From: Diphasiastrum complanatum
Taxonomy: Eukaryota; Streptophyta; Lycopodiopsida; Lycopodiales; Lycopodiaceae
Reading direction: 5' to 3'
Assembly: GCA_029204225.1 (NCBI GenBank)
Contig: CM055105.1
Span: 50,916,745 to 50,980,744, forward strand
DNA: 64,000 nt
The position numbers and the translations under genes are program-made. Positions 34,381-44,752 of this stretch are shown here, in pieces. Within the stretch, counting starts at the first letter, position 1, and every line of letters begins with the position of its first letter. The notes below the pieces were generated by a model. That model had not been told where the DNA came from and did not search any database. It saw nothing but the letters and a program-made list of their open reading frames with translations.

Positions 34381-36040
34381 TTACAAGGATCTCTCTTTTG
34401 TAATGAATTTGAATGCCTTTCGAAATATTGGAATACTTGGCGAGTTTTTAGCTTGATATCTAAATTGTGCTCTTCTGTAAAACCACTGAAAAAGTTGAGC
34501 TAAATATTTATTTTTTGAATTGTGTCCTCCATGATTTGTTGCTCTATGAAATGCTCCCCTTGATTGCCAATGAGATTTTTCCATACCTTGTAATGACCGG
34601 ATACTTAAGCTCCCATATTCCTTTAAAAAATAATTTGCATGTTGAAGAAGGATGTGCTGCAAACAATTGTTTTGATTAGCTACATCAGTAGAAAAAAATA
34701 TAAGCCTGAATGAGAAAATTATCAGATAATGATATAATGAGTAACGTTGTCTTTTCCCCAACAATCATGTACAAATTTTACAAATGTGGTGCAATGATTT
34801 TGCAATGATGATAGATTTTCATTTTTGATAACACCTATGAGTTTGTCTAAATTGGTCCAGACTTGTCTCTTTTCCACTCGATTACTTCCTTCTAGTGTTT
34901 GTGTGTCTTGAACAATTTCTCTCCATATTTTGTATCTAACACTTGATTCTTTGCATGTGTGATTGGATAAGAATCTTCTTGCTTTAGCACCTCCAATTGA
35001 TGGCTTATTAGGAACGTTTCCTTTTAACCGGAAAGTCTGTCACTTTTTTCAATCGTGACATTCATTTTATGTAGTCCTGCATTTGACAGAATTATTTTCA
35101 ACCTCCTAATTGCTGCTATAGCCACTGACTCCGGTTTATGATTTCATGCTAGTAGAATATGCAGGTAAACTAGTTTTTCAATAATATGAACCTCAGCATG
35201 GAACGTGCATATGTGAACATATTTTAATGGGATTGGTAGAACACTTTTCATATTTGGATCTTCAGCTTCTCGTGTTGGGCCAGTGTTTGTTGATCGTCCC
35301 AAATTCATATTGTAGCAATCCTTCATGCAATAAAGACATGGATGTTTTGATGTTGCCCCATGAGAGACATTATACACACATTTTAATGTTCTCAAATCCC
35401 TTGCAAGGTGCCATTGAATTTGAAAACTTCCATGGTTTTCGACTGTAAATTTTCCACCTTCCAAATGTCTCTTTCTAATCTTGCCATAATTTGTTCTTGA
35501 AAATATCCATGATAGTATTTTATGGTCCTCTTTCAAGACCTGTAGAGAAAAAGTAATGCATGACATGTCAATAAAAACAAGTAATACATGACATGTCAAT
35601 AAAAACTGACAAGGTATGAATTGTTAATATAGATATTCTAAATGAAATTTGAAATGTATAATTGGAATGACGCCAACCACCATATGTGATTTTCCGATTG
35701 AACACCAAACGTTCGATCATCTGTATCTGAAATTTTGTTCATCAAAGTGACACTCACACGTTCCAACTTCTGACCCTTGATGATTTCAGATTCATCCAAT
35801 TTTATTACAATAATAATCTTTCCATTTACTTGATGTTCATCTAGTTTATAGAATCGAATAATGTATTTTGGAACATTTTCAATATCAAGGAAAATATTAT
35901 TGCAATCGTTGTAATTGAGCTCACCATATTTAGATTTGTATAAATCAGTTATATGAAGTGGTTGGCCAACTACTTTGAACATTCCGTCATTATAAAAATT
36001 TCTAGCTAATCTTACCCGATATGGATGCGGAAGATTAATT
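34381..36040 (-). pseudogene. Unknown minus-strand gene with HPCLYC motif, possible transposase-like protein
   Basis: The first open part (36040-35638) runs from INLPHPYRVRLARNFYNDG through IIIVIKLDESEIIKGQKLE to NHIWWLASFQLY. A likely intron ends at TTTTCTCTACAG (about 35540), after which VLKEDHKILSWIFS, HLARDLRTLKCVYNVSHGA, TSKHPCLYCMKD and CTFHAEVHIIEKLVYLHI follow. After several stops another open part (34764-34381) has YGSLSIRSLQGMEKSHW and AQLFQWFYRRAQFRYQ. The pattern IKL...DLKxL...PCxYC...GMEKSH reminds me of long uncharacterised proteins repeated in many eukaryotic genomes, which I suspect are transposon-encoded; I cannot name the family. The upstream end is cut by the family B LTR at about 36040. 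Confidence 0.55.
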
Positions 36041-36342
36041 GTGATTTCATGGATTTTGTGAGTTATTGGATTTCTAGCTTTCTCTCTCTACCCGAGAGCT
36101 CATGATGCTTTTTCTCTCTCTACCCAAGGAGAGCAGCTTGTTTTTACTTATATTATTTTTTAGAATACTTCCCACACGTGTGAGTGAGAGTTAAAAGTGA
36201 TTGAATGCATGTAGTAGTGTGTTTTTGCCATAGATTCAAAGATAGATTTTGAATCTCAATCTAGTCTTGAGCTTGGTGCATCTACACCCTTAGGAGATCA
36301 CAAGTACATGTAGTGGACAGTCCACATGTGTGAAATTCAACA
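36040..36342 (+). mobile_element. 5' LTR (left-truncated) of copia family B copy 1
   Basis: From GTGATTTCATGG to TTCAACA it matches the right part of the family B LTR at 37.65-37.80 plus 42.89-43.03 kb. Only about 300 bp remain; the left part is missing at the join with the unknown gene. It contains CCCACACGTGTGAG and GTCCACATGTGTGAA. Confidence 0.88.
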
Positions 36343-36355
36343 TGGTATCAGAGCC
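36343..36355 (+). promoter_or_regulatory. Primer-binding site, tRNA-iMet type
   Basis: TGGTATCAGAGCC directly follows the LTR end TTCAACA. Confidence 0.95.
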
Positions 36356-37067
36356 TACCTAAGTGAAAATTTTTTCATCAATCTTGAGCTAGAAGTTGTC
36401 AAGGCCCATTTTCCTAGCTATCTTGTTCAATCTTGGATCAAAAGAGATCAAAAGGACATTGATTGGGTCTGACCTAGTACTGTACAAAATCAGGTGCTGA
36501 AACACGTGTGAGGAACATCCAATTTCAGTTTGGAAGTTCTCTCTCATGTTTGATCCATTTATCTTGCTTGATAGTTTGTTTTGAGCTATTTTTGTCTAGT
36601 TTTTGATGCAATCAGTTTCATTCTATTTGGTTGAGCCAATCAAAAGTTATAAGCTTTTGAAGAGGGTTAGGTAGGGCACCTAGACCTGGGTGGACACATT
36701 TGGTTTGGTCAAGAGATTGCTTGGTTGATCCAAAATCACAGTTGTATGCTTGCCAATCTCATCTATATTGATCTAGGCACTGTTTTGAGATCTTAGCCAT
36801 TTTGTTTCATGCAATATCATTGTATTTGATTCAAATTTGATTTCTTAGAGTACTTCACACGTGCTAAGAGTGTTTGATCCTAACTTTGCCTATACTCCAT
36901 TTGATGTGAAGTAGATCTTGTGTTAGAGAGATTTGTGTAGCTAGTAAGAATCAATTCACAAATAGTTGCAAGATCTTTCATAAGAGGAGATAGTACTCAA
37001 ATATTGGATCCTATTGAGAGTGTGTAGAAACATTCATTGTTCATCATTTGAGTTTTCTTCACTTCAA
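36356..37067 (+). other. Leader of copia family B copy 1
   Basis: A non-coding leader of about 710 bp, similar in order to the leader of copy 2 (41326-42061, reverse) and to the inverted fragment at 15286-15480. It carries GAAACACGTGTGAGG and CTTCACACGTGC. Confidence 0.85.
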
Positions 37068-37202
37068 ATGTCTTCAATGGTTTCATCCTTGTTGGAACCA
37101 AGTGAAAGATTGACCACTTCAAACTAGTCAATTTGAAAGATCTAATCTTGGAGTTATATCAAGAACAATGCTCAAATCTTCATACATAATTTTTTAGGAG
37201 GA
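37068..37202 (+). pseudogene. Family B copy 1: gag start fused to pol end, with PPT
   Basis: ATG at 37068 gives MSSMVSSLLEPSERLTTSN, the start of copia gag. At about 37130-37139 the sequence jumps to GATCTAATCTTGGAGTTATATC, which matches the last codons of family B pol (compare AGATCTAATCTTGGAGCTATATC on the minus strand at 12.5 kb). Almost all of gag-pol is therefore deleted, leaving the cis-acting ends. TTTTTTAGGAGGA at 37190-37202 is the polypurine tract. Such a copy could move only with proteins from another element. Confidence 0.85.
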
Positions 37203-37804
37203 TGTGAAAAATTGAAAAAAATTATCTATGTTAGATATAGGGGTCTTATGTTTTTCACATCAAGCATCTAGGTGTAGGATGTTGACAGGAATAAATTTGG
37301 CATAGATGGCAAATTATGCATTTCCACTTGTAATGCCACTATTGAGCAAAAATAGAGTAAGAGGCTAAACATGTGCCAATTAGAGTGTAGACAAGTGTAA
37401 ATCTTTTGTTTGATGAATTCCAAGAGGTCCAATAGGATTTAGAGGAGGAACCTTGTGAGGTCCAATAGGAAATTGAGGTGCGCTTGAATATAGTCCAATA
37501 GAATTAAGAGGCGCATGGATCAATGATGCAATAGGATCAAGAGGTGAGAAAATATGGTTCAATCATAGTTAAGCATAGTGGTAGCTCGTGGATCTACTAG
37601 TATCATTGTACTCCTCATTTTGGATCTAATTGATTTGGTGATTTCATGGTTTTTGTGAGTTATTGGATTTCTAGATTTCTCTCTCTACCCGAGAGCTCAT
37701 GATACTTTTCTCTCTCTACCTGAGGAGAGCAGCTTGTTTTTACTTAGATTATTTTTTGAATACTTCCCACACGTGTGAGTGAGAGTTGGAAGTGATTGAA
37801 TGCA
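37203..37804 (+). mobile_element. 3' LTR of copia family B copy 1, left part
   Basis: Starts TGTGAAAAATTG after the polypurine tract and is interrupted at 37804 by the insertion of copy 2. It is the reverse complement of the family B LTRs at 37805-38624 and 42075-42888. Confidence 0.92.
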
Positions 37805-38624
37805 TGTTGAATTTCACACGTGTGGATTGTCCACTACATGTACTTGTGATCTCCTAAGGTGTGCAGATGCACCAAGATCAAGACTAGATTGAGATTCAAG
37901 ATCTATCTTTGATTCTATGGCAAAAACACACTACTACATGCATTCAATCACTTCCAACTCTCACTCACATGTGTGGGAAGTGTTCCAAAAGTATTCTAAG
38001 TAAAAATAAGCTGCTCTCCTCGGGTAGAGAGAGAAAAACCATCATGAGCTCTCGGGTAGAGAGAGAAAGCTAGAAATTCAATGACACTCAAAATCCACTC
38101 AATCTCAAAATCAATTAGATCCAAAAGGAGGAGTACAATGATACTAATAGATTCATGAGCTACCACTATGCTTAACTATGATTGGATCACACTTTGCCAC
38201 CTCTTAATCCTATTGGACCATTGATCCATGCACCTCTAAATTCTATTGGAATATATTCAGGCACACCTCAATTTTCTATTGGACCTCACAAGGTTCCACT
38301 TCTAAATCCTATTGGACCTCTTAAGCTTCATCAAGCAAAAGCATGACACTTGTCTACACTCTAATTGGCACAAGTTTGGCTCTATTTTGGCTCAATATTG
38401 GCATTACAAGTGGAAATGGATAATTTGCCATCTATACCAAATTTGACCCTATCAACATCCTACACCTAAATGCTTGACTATGAAATTCTATGAGACCCCT
38501 ATATCAAACATTTTGATTTACTTTACAATTCTCCACACGTGGGAACATCCTCCACACATGTGAGATTCACTTACAAACTTCTATCATAAAAAATACCAAG
38601 CTAGATTTTTGCCAATTTCTCACA
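37805..38624 (-). mobile_element. 3' LTR of family B copy 2
   Basis: Begins TGTTGAATTTCACACGTGTGG and ends TTTCTCACA. The polypurine tract (TTTTTTGAGGAGGAG on the minus strand) follows at 38625-38639. It carries repeated ATTCTATTGGACC-like phrases (38220-38330) and five CACGTG-like palindromes. Confidence 0.95.
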
Positions 38625-38750
38625 CTCCTCCTCAAAAAATAGCTTGGAAAGGTACTAGATCACTTGAGAAGTTTGTAAATCTTTTTGAGTGGATCCTTTG
38701 GTATGCATAAGAAGTGAAGATCAGCCAAGGGATCCATCATAGCAGCACCC

Positions 38751-41325
38751 TCACCATATCCATGATAAGTTCTCTTTGGTAGTGATCTCTTGCCAATGCC
38801 TTTGAAGAGTGCTCCACCAATATGCCACTATTATCATGGGCTTCCTCCATGCTTGATGATGATCTTTGCCTTGAAAGTTCCACTTGCATAATGGATGCAC
38901 CATAAATAGAGAAATCTGAGGCTTCCAAGCCTCATAAGGATCATGGAGATCAAGATCATAAGATGTGAAACAATGATGATTATCAAGATTATGCTTTCTA
39001 TCTTGACTAGTCCACATACAATGAACTATATCCATGATGGATCTAATCTTGATATCAAAGACTATCTTGATCTTTTTTAGGCTAGTTACTCTCTCAAGGA
39101 TGTAAGTTTCCACTTTGGATGCTTCACTTAATCTCAAGAGGAGTTTACAATTTGCCTCAAAACATGTGAAAACATGATTTTCAAAAAAGTGACTACCAAG
39201 CTCAATCTTGTTCTTACTAGAACCAAGAGCATACTTTTGACAATACAATATCTTGCTTTCAACAAGTATTGGAAACACATCTAAGTCAATAATGACAAGA
39301 AACATGTCCATACCATAAGCATCATACAAAACTAGTATAGCTTTTCTTGAACTTTGAGATCCAAAAAATTCAATGAAGCAAGATAGCATTTCAAGCAAAG
39401 GAAGAGAAGCATATATGAATGTGTTGTAGTAGATACAACATGAAAGATGCCCCTCTTTGCCATGTAAGGTGAGCCATAAAGACTCGGCCATGCATCTTGA
39501 AGATCTTCTTGAAATCATATGAAGAAGAAACTCCTCCTCACACATTGGCCCCATCATAACTTGAATACCTTCAAAAAGGATAACTTGTGATGCTTCTTGA
39601 GAAGCCTTGATCTCGGCCACTTCCAAGATTGAATCTTCATGCAATATGACATCTCTATTCACGATCACATTTGAAATAGAGAGTGTAAAGACACTAAAGG
39701 CCTCCTTGATGGATGAGTATCCAATCATGATCCATGAGCTTGGATCATCCTTCCTTCTTGTTTCCAAGGGAATATGTGCAAAGCAAGCACTACCAAGTTC
39801 ACTAAGGTGATCAACCTTAGGCTTCATCTTGAATAAAACTTCATATGGTGCTATTCCTTCAAGAGCTCCAATACTCCTTAAAGCTTTGATCTTCAATGAG
39901 AATTTCTTCTCAACATATGCTTTGAATAATAAGGAATAATCATACACCATAATACTTGAAGAGAGAAGATATGTGCATCTTGTGTAATCCTCCTCCTTTG
40001 AAATATTGGAAATATAAGAAACATCAAGAGAGTTTGCACTCTCACTTGGATCCAATTTGTAGATGCCTTCAAATCTTGATCCATATGCAAGGATCTCACC
40101 ATCCTTCTTAATCACACAATTGTCAATATTGAAATTGACATCAAAGCCACTATCAAGAAGTTGGCCAACACTTAAGATGTCCTTTGTAAGATTTGGGACA
40201 AAAAGAACATTGTTGAGAAAGAGATCTTTAGAAGATGCAAGCTTCAAGGGAATAATCCCTACTCCTTCAATATTGCACTCATGCTTACTTGCAAAGTATA
40301 TGGTCTTCTTGACTCCATCATAAGGCATAATACATGAAAAAAAGTTCTTGGAGCCACACATATGTGAAGATGCTCCACTATCAATATACCATGAGTCATC
40401 CTTGTTGAAGGTGGAAGAGGAGAAGCTTGATGCCATAAGAGAGCCTTCTCCATCACTTGCAATATAGTCTTCTTTCTCATTGGTGATGTTGGCTTGATTG
40501 AGTTGATTCTTCTTCTTGAAGCAATTGGTGGCATAATGGTCTTTCTTGCCACAATAAAAGCACTTGATCATCTTCTTCTTGAGATTTGAATTAGAAGCAT
40601 GAGAGGTATCCTCCTCCTCTCCATCTTGGTCTTTAGCTTTGTCATTAGAGAAGTGATGGTGTTGCTTCTTACTCCTCTCTTTGTGCTTGGCAAATAGAAC
40701 TTTGCCATCATCATGATTGAGTGATAGCTTGTCCATCCTCAAGAGTTTGTACTCTTGTCTTGATTCTTCAGAAATAAGCACACTTTGAAGGGCCTCCAAA
40801 CTTGGTAGCTCCTCCTTAATAGCATAGGATTGGATGACGTTGTCATATTCATCTCTCAAGCCATTGAGAATGACTTGGACTAGCTCACTTTGATTGATTG
40901 AGTCACCAATACATGCAAGCTCCCTATGAATATCCTTGACTCTCAAAACATAATTAGATGCACTCTCATCACTCTTTTGACCATTTTGAAATATTTGATT
41001 TCTAAGAAAAAGGAGCCTAGAGGTGTTCTTAGCCTCATAGATGTACTTGAGACAATCCCAAGCTTCCTTGGATGTAGAACAATCACCAATCTCCCTCAAT
41101 ATCTCATTAGAGACATTCATCTTAATGTAGTGGAGAGCCATCCTAGCTCTCTTCTTGTATTTTTGTACTTATTGAAGGACTTGAGGCTCCTCCTCAATCC
41201 CAAGTACAATGTCCATCACATCTTGGAGTATCAAGATGGACTCCATCCTCAACTTCCATATTGAATAATTGGAAGTAGACAGTCTCTCACTTGGTTGCAA
41301 CAAGTATGAACTCATTGAAGTCATG
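38751..41325 (-). pseudogene. Copia family B copy 2 polyprotein with eroded integrase and RT
   Basis: ATG at 41325 (MTSMSSYLLQPSERLSTSN) opens gag, with a single stop at 41169-41171, then 796 open codons. In order: UBN2-type gag (SKEAWDCLKYIYEAKNTSR), zinc knuckle CFYCGKKDHYATNC, protease WYIDSGASSHMCG, VPNLTKDILSVGQLLDSGFD, then a collapsed integrase (only CTYLLSSSIMVYDYSLLFK and a later HIPLETRRKDD block, no DDE triad). RT is reduced to scraps such as FFENHVFTCFEAN aligning to FYENHVFICQSRY of copy 3, without YVDD. The last ~150 codons include a 92-residue stretch (38910-39185) that aligns without gaps to the ORF at 52729-53004. The long open frame with a missing catalytic core points to a non-autonomous element whose gag-protease part was kept. 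Confidence 0.85.
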
Positions 41326-42061
41326 TAAAGTGGAGATAAATAAAAGTGATGAACAAAAAATGTTGCTTCTCTCTCACTATAGGATCCAATAATGGTGTGC
41401 TACCATCTCCTATGCAAGATCTTGGAACAAACTGTGAGATGATTCTCACTAGCTATCTCAATCTCTCCAAAACTAGATCTACTTCACATCAAATGATGGA
41501 GTATGGGCAAAGTTAGGATCAAACACTCTTAGCACGTGTGAAATACACTAAAAAACCAAATTTGACTCAAATACAATAATATTGCATGAAACAAAATTGC
41601 TAAGATCTCAAAACAGTGCCTAGATCACATGTAGATGAGATTGGTAAGCATTCAACTGTGATTTTGGATCAAATAAGCAATCTTTTGACCAAACCAAATG
41701 TGTCTACCCAGGTCTAGGTGCCCTACCTAACCCTCCTCAAAAGCTTATAACTTTTGATTGGCTCAACCAAATGGAATGAAACTGATTGCATCAGAAAAAA
41801 ATAGCTTCAAAACAAGCTATCTAGCAAGATTTTTGGATCAAACATGAAAGAGAACTCCCAAACTGAAATTGGATGTTCCTCACATGTGTCTGAGCACCTA
41901 ATTCCGTACAGTACCAGGTCAGACCCAATCAATGTCCTTTTGATCTCTTTTGATCCAAAATTGAACAAGATAGCTAGGAAAATGGGCCTTGACAATTTCT
42001 AGCTCAAGATTGATGAATAGTTTTCACTCAAATGGATCAAAATGCATCGTAACCTTAGGTA
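41326..42061 (-). other. Leader of family B copy 2
   Basis: Non-coding leader similar to that of copy 1. It contains GCACGTGTGAAA at about 41533 and CTCACATGTGTCTG at about 41879. Confidence 0.85.
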
Positions 42062-42074
42062 GGCTCTGATACCA
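42062..42074 (-). promoter_or_regulatory. Primer-binding site, tRNA-iMet type
   Basis: GGCTCTGATACCA, complement of TGGTATCAGAGCC, immediately beside the LTR start TGTTGAATTTC. Confidence 0.95.
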
Positions 42075-42888
42075 TGTTGAATTTCACACGTGTGGATTGT
42101 CCACTACATGTACTTGTGATCTCCTAAGGTGTGTAGATGCACCAAGATCAAGACTAGATTGTGATTCAAGATCTATCTTTGATTCTATGGCAAAAACACA
42201 CTACTACATGCATTCAATCACTTCCAACTCTCACTCACGCGTGTGGGAAGTGTTCCAAAAGTATTCTAAGTAAAAACAAGCTGCTCTCCTCGGGTAGAGA
42301 GAGAAAAACCATCATGAACTCTCGGGTAGAGAGAGAAAGCTAGAAATTCAATGACACTCAAAATCCACTCAATCTCAAAATCAATTAGATCCAAAAGGAG
42401 GAGTAAAATTATACTAATAGATTCATGAGCTACCACTATGCTGAACTATGATTGGATCACACTTTGCCACCTCTTAATCCTATTGGACCATTGATCCATG
42501 CACCTCTAAATTCTATTGGATTATATTCAAGCACACCTCAATTTTCTATTGGACCTCACAAGGTTCCACCTCTAAATCCTATTGGACCTCTTAAGCTTCA
42601 TCAAACAAAAGCATGACACTTGTCTACACTCTAATTGGCACAAGTTTGGCTCTATTTTTGCTCAATATTGGCATTACAAGTGGAAATGGATAATTGGCCA
42701 TCTATGCCAAATTTGACCCTATCAACATCCTACACCTTGACTATGAAATTTCTATGAGACCCCTATATCAAACATTTTGATTAACTTTACAATTCTCCAC
42801 ACGTGGGAACTTCCTCCACACATGTGAGATTCACTTACAAACTTCTATCATAAAAAATACCAAGCTAGATTTTTGCCAATTTCTCACA
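42075..42888 (-). mobile_element. 5' LTR of family B copy 2
   Basis: Starts TGTTGAATTTCACACGTGTGG and ends TTTCTCACA, followed by the target duplication ATGCA. A few indels relative to the left LTR, including a shorter stretch near 42735, explain the 6-bp length difference. Confidence 0.95.
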
Positions 42889-42893
42889 ATGCA

Positions 42894-43027
42894 TGTAGTA
42901 GTGTGTTTTTGCCATAGATTCAAAGATAGATTTTGAATCTCAATCTAGTCTTGATCTCGGTGCATCTACACACCTTAGGAGAGCACAAGTACATGTAGTG
43001 GACAGTCCACACATGTGAAATTCAACA
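42894..43027 (+). mobile_element. 3' LTR of copia family B copy 1, right part
   Basis: Continues the LTR broken at 37804 (TGTAGTAGTGTGTTTTTGCC) and ends GTCCACACATGTGAAATTCAACA. Together the two parts restore an LTR of about 740 bp around the nested insertion. Confidence 0.92.
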
Positions 43028-43377
43028 ATTGCATCGAAAGAGCAACATGCAAATGGAACATTGCCATTGTTAAAGCTACAATCATGTAAATGAATCTACC
43101 TACAGTAAATCAATATGAATAGATCTAGCATTCCTTACTTTTGTAATGTTTATGTCGCATTGAGAAATCGTCCCACCTCATATTTCACCATAAGCATACA
43201 GTGATTTCAAAAATTTTGCCTTTCCAGCTTCAGATTTCGCATTGAGCACACCAAGATTTTCAGTCTTAAAGCTCTAGTCCTGATTTTGGAATGAGCATGA
43301 AGAGAAGTTATTACATCTCATTCTAAACTAACTATTGTATGAAGTTAACCATACTAGTTAAACGTCGGATAAGCAAA
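43028..43377. other. Stretch without recognisable gene
   Basis: Non-coding DNA flanking the right end of family B copy 1. No motif seen. Confidence 0.5.
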
Positions 43378-43740
43378 GATGCCTTTGAAAGAAGTGGCAT
43401 CTTTCTTTTTCCTTGTTTCTAAAGGAATATGTACATAACAAGTACATCCAAAAACTTTCAAATCACTAAGATTTGGCTTTTGCCAAACAATACTTCATAA
43501 GGTGTAAGTCCTTTAATGGCACTATTAGTCATTCTATTACAAAGAAAATTTGCACATAAAATAGCTTCTCTCCAAAATGAAATAGAAAGAGACGCATCTA
43601 ATCTCATAGCTTTAGCACACTCACATAGTGTCCTATTCTTTCTCTCAGCTACTCCATGTTGTTGTGGAGTATATGTACAAGTAAACTCTCTCTTTATGCC
43701 ATTAGTTTTACAAAACTCTTTCATCCTATTGGGTTATTGA
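43378..43740 (-). pseudogene. Copia integrase fragment
   Basis: Reads KREFTCTYTPQQHGVAERKNR (catalytic glutamate in the HGVAE context), RTLCECAKAMRLDASLSISF, CANFLCNRM and, after a frame change at about 43458, LKVFGCTCYVHIPLETRKKK. It resembles element G (TPQQNGVAERKNRSLCE) more than families A or B. Both ends are lost and no LTR is attached. Confidence 0.88.
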
Positions 43741-44469
43741 AGAGAATGTGGGATGTGTCAAAGTGCTTGGATCTTGTGGATATAATGTTCCATCTATCCA
43801 TAAATCCAAGTTTTTTTTCCTTCTGCCCTGTAACAAGAACGATCCTCAGCAGAGATTTGAATATTTTTGCCTCCTCTTCTCTGCAATTGTGCCAAATCAA
43901 TAGGGATATCTACATGTAAATGATATAATGTCATCATCAAAAAAATAATAGAGTAATCAGTTGCATCAAAGTACTATGACCAGATTCTATGAAGCAAAAC
44001 AAAATACTCATCTTTGATTATATTATATACTATGTACAATCAATCCAATCTCCATGCTTGTATGCTTGATTCAAATTTGGAAATGCCGCTCATTTTTTCA
44101 TTCCAATAGGTAGTTGGCGCTCATATTTCTATTCTCGTGGAAGGAATGCATATGTAAACATTTTGCAATTTTTCCTGATTCGAATTTGGGGATGGTGGTC
44201 ATATTCTAGATCCAGTGAAAATATTGTCCTTTTCGTAACCAATGGAGGGAATATTCTTGAATTTAGTCAAGTTATACTGCGAATTGTTAACAGTCCTTAA
44301 CTGTGACTATAGACACTATGGTTAGATCATTGGGAGTTGGGAAGGCCTTGGGAGTGGTGTGGGCAAGCAAATAAACAATATTGTTTTTTTTATTTTGATA
44401 TTTTTCTATATCCTACATGGCATTCCTTAAAGGGTCTTTTTGATATTGAAAACTCCTCTAATGCGACTT
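43741..44469. other. Stretch without recognisable gene
   Basis: AT-rich, no coding or repeat signal that I can name. Confidence 0.5.
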
Positions 44470-44740
44470 ACATCACACTCAATTCAATGCACCATTCTGT
44501 ATGACAACTTGAGTTGTATTTCACTGTCACTGAATTTTAGATTTCATGGCAAATCTAAGCACATAGAAATCCAGTGTCATTTCATTCGGGAGAAAGTTTT
44601 CTCAAGGCAAGTGATCCTTCACTACTGCTCCACAACAGAAATGGTCGCAGACATCTTCACCAAAGTGCTTTCCAAGATCAAGCATCAGAAGTCCTTCAAC
44701 ATGCTGAATCTGACGAAGATACCAAGGCACCAACCGTGAC
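44470..44740 (+). pseudogene. Copia RNase H C-terminal fragment
   Basis: Reads HGKSKHIEIQCHFIREKVF, ILHYCSTTEMVADIFTKVLS and a stop at 44740. Upstream a decayed YDNLSCISLSLN corresponds to the CDN motif. It is the extreme C-terminus of a plus-strand copia pol, directly followed by a polypurine tract and LTR. Confidence 0.88.
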
Positions 44741-44741
44741 C

Positions 44742-44752
44742 TTAAGGGGGAC
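44742..44752 (+). other. Polypurine tract
   Basis: TTAAGGGGGAC precedes TATTGGAAATTAAGCCC. Copia elements of this type normally read GGGGGAGTGTTGGAAATTAAG here, so the LTR's first bases have mutated. Confidence 0.7.

Larger units (their letters stand above)
37805..42888 (-). mobile_element. Complete copia family B element (copy 2), nested in copy 1
   Basis: LTRs at 37805-38624 (820 bp) and 42075-42888 (814 bp), both TG...CA on the plus strand, flank a 3.45-kb interior with PBS, one long coding region and polypurine tract. The target duplication ATGCA is at 37800-37804 and 42889-42893. The element sits inside the 3' LTR of copy 1 in the opposite orientation, so an inverted pair of family B LTRs results. 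The LTRs differ by scattered substitutions and small indels, so it is older than element G. Confidence 0.95.
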
